NCBI RefSeq assembly: GCF_000208745.1
Contig: NC_030853.1
Location: 29,999,473-30,063,472 of the forward strand
Direction of reading: 5' to 3'
Source: Theobroma cacao
Lineage: Eukaryota > Streptophyta > Magnoliopsida > Malvales > Malvaceae
DNA length: 64,000 bases
In this document: piece by piece, positions 52,801 to 61,056 of the stretch
How positions within the stretch are numbered: position 1 is the stretch's first letter
How the letters are laid out: the number at the start of each line of letters is the position of its first letter
Notes under the pieces: model-generated
Told to the model about the DNA's origin: nothing
Database searches by the model: none
The model's input: the letters and a program-made list of their open reading frames with translations, nothing else
Position numbers and translations under genes: made by a program

Positions 52801-53150
52801 TCAAGGGATCATGGGGCAAAAGATGATTATTGCTCTCCCAGGCGATCTAGATCTGTTTCACGGTCTCTTTCTGCACGTTCTCCACATGGTGATAGGGAAT
52901 ACAGAACCAAGCCAAGGTCCCCAAGTCCTAGGGAGAATGGTCGGAGTTCCCATGATGAGAGACGCTATGCGCATGGCCAGTCAAGGAGTCCAAGGCGTGA
53001 CAGTCTCAGTCCTTCAAGGTCTCGTTCACGATCCTTCAGGTAGGTGCTCTCCAACTTTCTGACAAATTTTTATTGATACTTGCAGTTGGAGTCCTGCACA
53101 AGAGCTGAAGTTATAAATTGTGGTGCTTTCTTCTCTGCAGTCCTCGCTAG
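49838..53150 (+). CDS. SCL28: SR splicing factor SCL28 (SC35-like)
   Basis: Plant-specific SC35-like Ser/Arg-rich splicing factor, 291 aa, nuclear. Exons: 49838-50013, 50227-50304, 50536-50700, 50815-50873, 51002-51041, 52692-53039, 53141-53150; the last exon codes only SPR and stop. The N-terminal RS extension (GRYRSRSRSYSPRRRSRTP) is the SCL hallmark. One RRM follows, with RNP2 GLLIRNLPLDA and RNP1 PRGFGFVKF divided by introns as usual. The C-terminal RS domain contains three head-to-tail 19-residue repeats beginning DRGVRDDYRS, DRGMRDDYRS and DHGAKDDYCS. That makes it longer than the Arabidopsis protein I recall (about 236 aa). Intron 5 is 1.65 kb, much longer than the others, and is a candidate for alternative splicing, which SR genes use to self-regulate. 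The start is fixed by the RS-rich first codons. Confidence 0.93.
52480..52618 (+). repeat. 71-bp tandem duplication in SCL28 intron 5
   Basis: Two copies beginning aaaatactcctttctataca at 52480 and 52551, each continuing through gcactgaatagattttgttg to cccttat/a. Only a few substitutions separate them (tgtaatatt against tgtactgtt), so the duplication is recent. Confidence 0.93.
52693..52863 (+). repeat. Three 57-bp in-frame repeats in the SCL28 RS domain
   Basis: Units start at 52693, 52750 and 52807 (gatcgggga, gatcggggc, gatcatggg). Each codes 19 residues of the form DxGxxDDYxSxxRSRSxSx. All three are exactly 57 bases and keep frame. Confidence 0.95.
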
Positions 53151-54183
53151 TGGCTTTTCCAATTATGGTGCCTTCTTGTGGTGATGTGCATGTGGTTGCT
53201 GCTGGAAACTGTAATATGTGTTACTTTGGTGTTTATTTTAGGTGAAAGCAATGTTATGAGTTAGTAGGGTAGATTAAGGACGTTTTCAAACTCTAGCAGT
53301 TTTAAGTATTCTTAAGAGATATGGCTGCATCTTGTTTTCAAGGATTTTGAGATACAATGTCTGACTGATGTTGCAATCTACCTTCCATCTTTAACGGATT
53401 GATCTTTAGTATATGTGTCAAATTGGAGTTGTGATTTCTGATGGAGCTTATTCTATGCTCTTTCCCTGCTTTTGCGGTTTGAGGTGTGAGTGAAATGTGG
53501 TTGCTGCCGACCAATGATTATTTGACACCGTTTTTGGTGTTAACCCATTAATGTCTTGCAGAATCCACCAAAAGGACATTCGAATTTACTTAATGCAGTT
53601 GAGAATATTGTGTATGATAGGTCTCTTGAAATATTGGAAGTTGCCAAGTAAACCTTTTCTCGTGTCTATGCTCATTGTTGATGTGGGAAGATGCAGTTCT
53701 GATTTTATTCAAATACAATGTTATTCCTGGCGGGTTTTCAAGTCATCATGATGCTAAGCTCTCTCTCTCCAAATAAGTTCATAAAAGTCCCATTACCAGT
53801 TAAACAAAACGAGCTCTGTTATGTTCAAGAAGTTGACACAAGGCTGATTCTGGGTTACGTTCAGTACTAAGAATTATAATACTGCAGAGCACCGGATTTA
53901 TGTGGTTCGGTTCCCAAAAACCTACAGGCTTTTAGCAGCCGATAACAAAAGAAAAGATCATGAATGAATCACTCATCATTGATTATGTTCAAAAATGGCA
54001 GTGGAGTCATTTTCGCTTGAAAATGAAAAAAAATTTTCCCAAGAACAATCTTCAACCATACAAAAGGGAGACAATGCGTATCGCATGGAAAGCTGGATAT
54101 AAGTGTACGCAACAACAGTTTTTGCTCATTGCAAACTGGCCTAACTTATTTCAACCATGGAACTACAGGTGTTTGTTTGCCAA
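53151..54183. other. SCL28 3'UTR and NDUFA8 3' flank
   Basis: About 500-600 bases are likely SCL28 3'UTR. A patch near 53888-53925 (gtggttcggttcccaaaaacctac) resembles sequence common in plant interspersed repeats. No gene is seen before NDUFA8 exon 2 at 54184. Confidence 0.5.
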
Positions 54184-55896
54184 TCACTTCAAAGGGCATG
54201 CTTTCTCAAATGCTTGCTGCTCTTTGCGACATAAATCGAACTCATTCGTGTGGTAATACATGCATCCGACGTAAGTTTCCATTGGGTCTTTGCATCTCTG
54301 ATAAAGATCTTTTAGCCTGCAAAGTCAAACATTCCATGATTAGGAAAACAATCTATTAAAGCAATGAGGTAATACTCATTGTAACGTGTATTAGGGTAAT
54401 GCTCAGTTCCCCGGAAATTGTGCTACATTCATGCATATATAATCATTTAGATTTCGATAAACGGTTGTTATGAACTTAAGTTGTCTACATAGAGCATCAA
54501 TATACAAGCTAACTTAGTAGTCCAGATGATTCACAGGCAAGAAAAACCGACTGTTCAATCTAACCCAGGAATAGGAAGGTACCATGTTCCTACTGATCAG
54601 TAAAGAGAAGCAAAGAGGATGTGTGCTTTAATATATAAAAGAAGGCCATTCCAAGAAACTAAGCAATTGGAATGAGGTTAAACTACTACCTTATTTGGTT
54701 GGAACGAAATTAAAGTGGCAGATAGAGAAAGAAAAGAGTGAAATATCGAGTTCCCACATTTTACCTTCAAGGGATTCAATATCACTATTGCTACAAAAAG
54801 CACTAGAGCAGACTTTACAAAGATAAAAGATTGAAAGGTACCATAACTTAAAGAGGATATTTTGAATCACTTGAGTTCTAATTTGTTTCAGATATGCACT
54901 CTAAAAGACTAAAGAAATAGTGACCTAGCATTTTAGAACTCTACATCATGTAATGCTGCCATGATCTAATTATTGTTGCCTTGGAACTTCATAAAGATTC
55001 TATATCAAAATGGAAACCGTAGCTTTCTGGTAACTCGCAACTAAGAACCACAAGATAGTCAGTATTTAGGGCATTTTAAGCTACAAAATGCTTCTTCCCA
55101 TGTAATCGGATACAAAGTAGGTGAACATGGCAAACACCTACTCTGTAAATAGAGAAAGTCGGAAGCCCTATGGTTACATTCAACACAAAGAGAAGGCCAC
55201 CTAATTACGACTTGATTCGTCTATGTTACACCGATGTAAAACTTCTTCAAATTAACCACAAAACCAAACTAACATACCAAGAGGAAGAAAAATCATCAGT
55301 TTGAGGCTTAATCAGAATCTACTTCGCCTAATCATAAGAAAGCACTTCTACTCCTAACAAAACTTAAACTTAGCTTCAATTAACAATTCGAAACCAATGC
55401 TAAAGGCTCATTCCCCCACCTCCCTCCCCCCTCCCCCCCCCTTTCGCAGTGATGAGGCCAATCCCATGTTCTTTTTAGCTTCACTTTCACAGTATAAAAC
55501 CTTTGAAAACCCAATTCCAAAAGTTCTCACATGCTACATTTCCATTAAAAGGATTAAAATCCAATAGTCCTAGTTAATCTTGGCTTCAATCAGACCATTG
55601 CAATTTCTTTTTCAATTCCAACATTATCTTATATGAAAAAATTTAGCAAAAAAAGGAAAAAAAAAACAAATAATTTTGAGAAATCGAAGACCGAAAATCA
55701 ATGCTTACACGCCAAGGGCACAGCGAGTAGCTTGGCGGCCTTTATCGAGACATTTCTCAGGATTTGGATCTTTCTTCTTACACTTGAGGAATTCCACGTT
55801 CTCCGACATACATGTAATTTCTATGTGCTTAGCTGCTGACATCAGCACCGACGACGTCGGGATCGGTTCTCCCACCGCATCTACCACGCTCGCCAT
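54184..55896 (-). CDS. NDUFA8: NADH dehydrogenase complex I subunit NDUFA8
   Basis: Accessory subunit of mitochondrial complex I, 106 aa, imported into the intermembrane space and oxidised there. Exon 1 55709-55896, exon 2 54184-54316, separated by a 1.39-kb intron (GT-AG, phase 2). Exon 1 starts MASVVDAVGEPIPTSSVL. Four paired cysteine segments are visible: CMSENVEFLKC and CLDKGRQATRC in exon 1, CKDPMETYVGC and CRKEQQAFEKAC in exon 2. The first three are CX9C; the last pair has ten residues between, as I recall for plant NDUFA8. It ends ACPLK with a TGA, at the family's usual length. The ATG at 55896 was preferred to the upstream in-frame codon of the open frame because it matches the family start. 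A likely 5'UTR intron spans about 55930-56049. Divergent from L33. Confidence 0.93.
55424..55442. repeat. Poly-C/CCCT-rich tract in NDUFA8 intron
   Basis: Interrupted C-rich run (G-rich on the transcribed strand) in the 1.39-kb intron. It might form a G-quadruplex-like structure in the transcript; speculative. Confidence 0.8.
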
Positions 55897-56340
55897 TTCC
55901 ACCCCACCCCTGACAAAGATCACTTCTTTCTGCACCAATCCCAAGAAAAACGAAGAATAAAGAAAGATCCCAACTTTTTCTCAAAAAGTTCCAAGTTTTC
56001 TACAATTAAAGAAAAAAGAAAGAAAATTTATTGGGAATTAATCGTTTACCTTATCAATTAATTGAGTATTTGCTTAAACTGAGAGAGCAGACTGAGGGAG
56101 AGAAATGGGGGTCTAAAGTTCTAGGGCAGTGAAGACACTGAGGAAATGCTAACCGATGCTAACGGTGGAACCAATTGGTAATTCATTTTAGATTGAAGGG
56201 TATTTATGTCATTGTATATAGCTTCTGGGATTTTGTATTTCTCGCTCACTTGGCCCCCAAAACCCTCGGCTTTGTTCAATTTCTTTGCCCTTCTTTCTCT
56301 TCAGCCAATCTCAAAACAGTGATTTCCGAGACAATTTAAC
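55897..56340. promoter_or_regulatory. Divergent promoter shared by NDUFA8 and L33
   Basis: Both genes begin within about 450 bases. The minus-strand NDUFA8 leader (with a small 5'UTR intron whose donor is gtaaac near 56049) and the plus-strand L33 leader (donor gtaagt at about 56341) leave a core of perhaps 150-200 bases. No TATA box is evident. A telo-box-like aaaccctcg lies at about 56262. This suits co-expression of two mitochondrial components. Confidence 0.6.
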
Positions 56341-57643
56341 AGTAAGTTCAAATTTTGTTACTTGATCTAGTGCTAAAGCTACTTCCTTGATATCTCTTCT
56401 TTGCTTCATCTTTCTGTTCCTTATGATGTCTGTGGTAGAGAAAGTGTTGAGCTTGCTGGAATTTACAGAGATATTTGATCTGATATTAGCGTGGAATTTT
56501 CAAGTATTGATTTGAACCAAATAGTTGCCTTTTCATTTTCATTGCATTGTTGCAAAAGATGGGTTTTCTTTTTTCATTAGGAGTGATGGTTCTTTGTAGT
56601 ACTATATGTTTTAGCTTTGTGTTCTGAATTGTGGCTAGAACCCATTTTTCTTCTGAAGTGGATGAAATGCTTGGCATCTGATAGACTTAAATTGTTGGGC
56701 AGAGTGGGGTTTGGCTATTCAGCAATGTCTCTGGCTTTTTAGCTTAGATGTATGCTCTTAAACCTACAGAAATGGTGATTGATTAGCAATTGGGTGATTA
56801 GTTTTTACTAGTGTTTGTCTTAGGATTTTTTTTTTTTGGTAGCTTTAGAGAAGGAAATGAGTTGACGGGGTGGAAATGCTGTGAAATTTTTTTTTTTTTA
56901 CAATTGGGGGAGAGGGGATTCGAACCTTACTCTTTAGGCAGGGATCATGCACAAACCAATGAGCCAAATGCTTGGGTGCGCACTGTGAAATTTAGCTCTT
57001 GCTATTTTGTTAATTCCTATATTAATAAGCTAGTTACTATGATTTATTCGTATTTGCAATTTGCAACATTAGAAATTTTCTTCATTTTTATATACTTATA
57101 GCCACAAATTAAGGGGCAGAAAGTTATTGTTTCCTTGAACACTTAACACCCTCCCTCCTGCTTTCTGCAAACTTTTTAACTTATACTTCAATAAAAACTA
57201 AAAAGATTTGTTTATATAATCAATTAGTCATTCAAGTCGAGCTGAACTCAGCTAAATATTTGTTCCTGGCTCAAATTGACTGGAATTGTTGGACTGGAGG
57301 GGCCACCCCGCTCGATTGAGTGCAAACTTTCTGTTCTTTTTGAGTGCTGTAGGGATGTGGATGGTGGAGTGCTTTATGTGTTATTTGTCGACATATTTGA
57401 TGTTTATTGTATGTATTTGGACCCAGACGGTTGCTTACTTGCTGTGAAGCCCAAATTTATATGCATGTGTGGATCTAAAACTGTAGGTCAATTAAGTTTA
57501 TATAATAAATACACTTTTATTCATACATATACAGAATGGTAGGATCAAAAATGTTTCTTACTGCTAATTTGTAAAGACATTGTTTTCTTAATAAAAACTT
57601 TCTGTTTATGCTGATTTGATTGTGTTTTCCCTTGTACGTTCAG
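56341..57643 (+). other. 5'UTR intron of the L33 gene
   Basis: Donor gtaagttc after a leader ending acaatttaaca; acceptor gttcag just before GAATGGGTGAC. Leader introns of this kind are common in plant ribosomal protein genes. It holds the SINE at 56879-56993 and no coding sequence. Confidence 0.65.
56879..56993 (-). mobile_element. Short tRNA-derived SINE-like insertion with TSD
   Basis: The body 56890-56982 is flanked by perfect 11-base direct repeats CTGTGAAATTT (56879-56889 and 56983-56993). Read on the minus strand it has a pol III A box (tggctcattgg), then about 36 bases later a perfect B box (ggttcgaatcc), and ends in caattgtaaaaaaaaa, a poly-A-like tail at the left TSD. No tRNA acceptor stem or cloverleaf closes, so it is not a functional tRNA. 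It is inserted in the L33 5'UTR intron, antisense to it. A decayed relative lies at 25679-25794. Confidence 0.88.
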
Positions 57644-57645
57644 GA

Positions 57646-57822
57646 ATGGGTGACAAGAAGAAAAAGACTTTTATGTTTATCCGGCTTGTCTCGGCTGCTG
57701 GGACTGGGTTCTTCTATGTGAAGAGGAAAAGTGCTAAGAAAGTGGCAGAGAAACTTGAGTTTCGCAAGTATGATCCTCGGGTAAATCGCCATGTTCTTTT
57801 CACAGAACAAAAAATGAAATAA
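57646..57822 (+). CDS. Mitochondrial large-subunit ribosomal protein bL33m
   Basis: Small basic protein of 58 aa of the bL33 family: MGDKKKKTFMFIRLVSAAGT, then GFFYVKRKSAKKVAEKLEF and RKYDPRVNRHVLFTEQKMK. The coding sequence is a single exon with the ATG three bases after the acceptor. It is probably mitochondrial because plastid L33 is plastome-encoded and the closest match in memory is the At5g18790/At3g06320 family. No cleavable transit peptide is obvious. The protein lacks the Cys pairs of zinc-binding L33 forms. It is divergent to NDUFA8, a neighbour pair I also recall in Arabidopsis. Confidence 0.93.
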   Translation: MGDKKKKTFMFIRLVSAAGTGFFYVKRKSAKKVAEKLEFRKYDPRVNRHVLFTEQKMK

Positions 57823-59444
57823 GGAACCTATTATGTATCAGCTGCTCTGTTTTCCATCAAATTTTAAATCAATGTACAAGTGCTGTTTCTTGTCGACAAT
57901 ATCAAATTATGTCAGCTTGAATAAAGTGCGTCTGTCTTTATTTGTATTTGTTTCTCCATCAATTATGCTCCCTTTTTGTCTCCCTCCCTCCCTCTCTCAA
58001 GTCGAGCATGATTTTTTCATTGCCATATGGCCTGTTGGTTTAATCCTCCAGGATATGGCCCAAAGTTTGAATTATTGAGGATCATTATCATGTGTTACAT
58101 GCTGCATTATTTATGTAGATGACTGGCAATAAAACTACCAATGACTTTATGAACTTGTCAATGACAAGCATTTAATCCTAGAAAAAAAAATATATTTCAC
58201 AAACTTCACACATTATGGCATAGATCACATGCTTCATGTTTTCCAGTGATGGAACTCTTCAAATTGGGCACTGTCTTCTCATTTCATGTACATGTTTGTG
58301 ATGGTAGTTGGCACGTGTTTCTCCCTAAATTAAACTTGGTCTCCGTCCTCCGTGATATGCATGGTGGGGTTGGCGTGGGTTCTGAAAATGTAATTGAGGT
58401 GTGAGATAAAAAAATGTTGTGTTCCTTTGGCCATTGATAATGGCACAAGCCACAAGGGAAAGAATCGAGCTGTCAAGCAAATTGAAACAAGGAAAAGCCT
58501 TGGTCTATTTATCAGAGCTCCTTCTCTTTATCTGTCTATGAATGATAATTATAATGGATTGGCAATTTTTGCAGATTTCATATTCTATGGTATCTGGCCT
58601 ACCAAAGATGGCTTTTGCCGTCAGTGTGTCCCATTTCCTTGAAAAAACTTTGCACCTTGCACCATCTTAATGGATCACTGCCATTGGCTCTAGAATTCGA
58701 GAACTGATTGAAAAAGACAGTGGGTTCTTATCCTCGAGTTAATGGGGTTGCCCATATTGCAATGTTCTCTCTGCCTTTCTGCTGTGTTTTTCTCCATTTC
58801 AGCAAGTGGCATCTTCATTTGCCTTTCCAATGTTTTGCCAGAAACATGTTTGGTACAAAGAAAATGGACTTGAATATGAATGTCAAGTCAAGGTGGCCAA
58901 AAGCAATCAATCCCTGGAGCAGCCCATGGTTTGGCAAAGGATAATGTTTGTCAATGATCTGACTGGAAATTTGCATTAAGACTTGGAACTGTCAAATAAC
59001 CTCTGGAAGTCAATGAAAGAATTAAGAAGTTAATCTTGATATTCAGAGAAAGATAGTGCTTTCCATGGTCAGAACTTGTTTCATTTATTCTTTTCAATAA
59101 TAGCAGAGGAGCATAGGCCAATTTTTGAGCCAATTGTTGGTTTTCATAATAGAAAATTGAAGGATAGCTAGGCTTTAAGTCTGCTTTCTTTTTCTCATTT
59201 TTCCCTTTACTTTCATAATTTACACCAACTTGTAAGATATTGTCTATTTTAACCACGATTTATTTAACAAAAACCCCAAATTAAAAATAGTGTGAACTTT
59301 TAAATGTTATATCTCATTTTAATATATAGATGTGAGATTTATAACTCTTCGATAAGATCATGACATCCTCTCCTTTTTCATATCAAAGAGGACGTCATAA
59401 CCTTAAAAACGAATTATGAATCCTACATCCTTTATACTGTTTAT

Positions 59445-59690
59445 TAGAGTGAGATTGGACATATATCCTTATCTTGATTAAAATTATGTTTTTCACCAAT
59501 CAAAGGAATAACAGAACATTAATGATATTTTAATTTTGACTAGTTATCTTGACGTGGCATGAATATGTATTAGAATGAGATTGTGCATGTATCCTTATCT
59601 TGATTAAAATTATTTTTAACCAATCAAAAGAAGAATAGCATGATATTAATGGTGCGTTAATTTTGGCTATCTACCTTTAGGTGGCACCGA
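59445..59690 (+). repeat. Diverged tandem duplication, period about 126 bp
   Basis: Copy 1 starts at 59445 and copy 2 at 59571. Shared blocks: gagattg, atccttatcttgattaaaatta, accaatcaaa, ttaatg, ttaattttg and ggtggca/cgtggca. Substitutions and small indels make it older than the SCL28 intron repeat. Confidence 0.8.
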
Positions 59691-60905
59691 TGAGTCATTT
59701 CAACGTAATTAAAATGATAAAATTTAAGGTGTCATTTAAAAAAAATTATAAAATTCAATTCGTTAAATTTTTTAATAAAAAAAAACTTTACATACATTTC
59801 TTGTAATTTTAAATTTTTTCATTTACAATGTTAATTTTTTTAATAAAATTATCAAAATATTCATCAAATATAAAAAAATTGACTAACTTTTGAATAGAAA
59901 ATATCTTGTTGATTATTTATAAAATAGAAGTTGCAACCTTTTCGAAAATAAAATTTATCTATAAAAAACTAATTGAAAAAAATATACAAAACGTTAGGTG
60001 AAAAAAGTTCAAATTATAGAAGTGTAAGCCAATTTTATCGTACTTTGGCCGAGAAGAATCAAAGGCAAGCTTGATACCCACATAACTAGTGGTTTCCTGG
60101 TTTGGCAATCTGTCTTTGGCTGCTTGCATTGCAGCATCACCATGATTGTTATTATAAGATGATTAATGATGATATCATCACTAAACATGGCTAAATTTTC
60201 CATTATTTCATTTAACTCTCTCTTGGGTTATGAACAGGGCAGGCCCAGGACCCTTAATGGCTACCTAAACTATTTTGTAACCCACGTGAGATATGCATGG
60301 AAAGTACAGTTTGAAACAATTAATCTGAAACTTAGTAATGTGTACACGCCATAGTTTACTTGAAAATGATGGTAGGATTCACAAAAATGAAGAATAAAAG
60401 AGGTGAAATACGCCTTTCACATCAACCAATGAGACGACAGAAGTATCCAAAGCCTAGGAGACCAGATTGTAGGTGGTAAAGGACAAACCCATCTCTCCAT
60501 CGAGGAATAGATACAATGGAAAAAGTAGGCGGGCATTGCACAATCTATCTCCCAATCTATCCACTCCTGATTTCCATTGACGTGGCCCAATGAGAGAACG
60601 ACCTGCCACCTCAATCCTGAAGCATTGCAGCCTAGCCTTGCTGTCCCTGTAATAATAAAACCCCTGTAATGAATTGAAAGCCAAAGACTAAAAAGCTCCG
60701 TGTCTTTCTTGGTTTATTTTCTAGTCTTTTAACCGTCACTTTTAGTCCACAGGCGTGTTCGGAAGACTGATTTCTCTTTTATTTTTTTCTTATTTATGTT
60801 TGTTAATTTTTAAGAAATTAGGCTTAGTCCAAATTCAAAGTTACTCCTCCACTAGCATCAGCAATAAACACAGTGAAAAGACAGGCCATAGCCATGACCA
60901 AATAC

Positions 60906-60914
60906 TTTATAAAT
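60906..60914 (+). promoter_or_regulatory. Possible TATA box of DXS
   Basis: tttataaat about 145 bases upstream of the ATG at 61057, consistent with a leader of about 115 bases. Motif only. Confidence 0.35.
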
Positions 60915-61056
60915 CTTCTTCGTTGAGTGGATTTCTTTCACTCTTGCACTCTAAACGGCGGAGACTTTTTCTGGGTTGTTCTCATTTTGAGCTCTAGTGA
61001 CAGCTTTTTTTAAGAGGCCTGTTAATAGTTCCATTTCTCTCTGTATATTCTTGGCC

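Larger units (their letters stand above)
57823..61056. other. Intergenic: L33 3'UTR, repeat remnants, DXS promoter/5'UTR
   Basis: About 250 bases of L33 3'UTR come first. No gene is supported to 61.05 kb. A hairpin (59360-59398) and a 126-base tandem duplication (59445-59690) lie together. DXS upstream sequence includes a G-box-like cacgtg near 60283 and a TATA-like tttataaat near 60906-60914. Confidence 0.6.

Noticed and set aside
53960..54359. Two overlapping plus-strand open frames at 54 kb
   Set aside because: They are antisense to NDUFA8 exon 2, which has clear family identity.
55705..55944. NDUFA8 as a truncated pseudogene ending at CALGV
   Set aside because: The stop lies in an intron; donor gtaagc and the exon at 54184-54316 restore the full family length.
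56890..56982. Functional tRNA gene on the minus strand
   Set aside because: A and B boxes are present but no acceptor stem or anticodon arm closes, and TSDs with an A-tail show a retroelement.
58394..58642. 82-codon plus-strand frame between L33 and DXS
   Set aside because: Low-complexity, no recognisable domain, in a region with no splice-supported gene.
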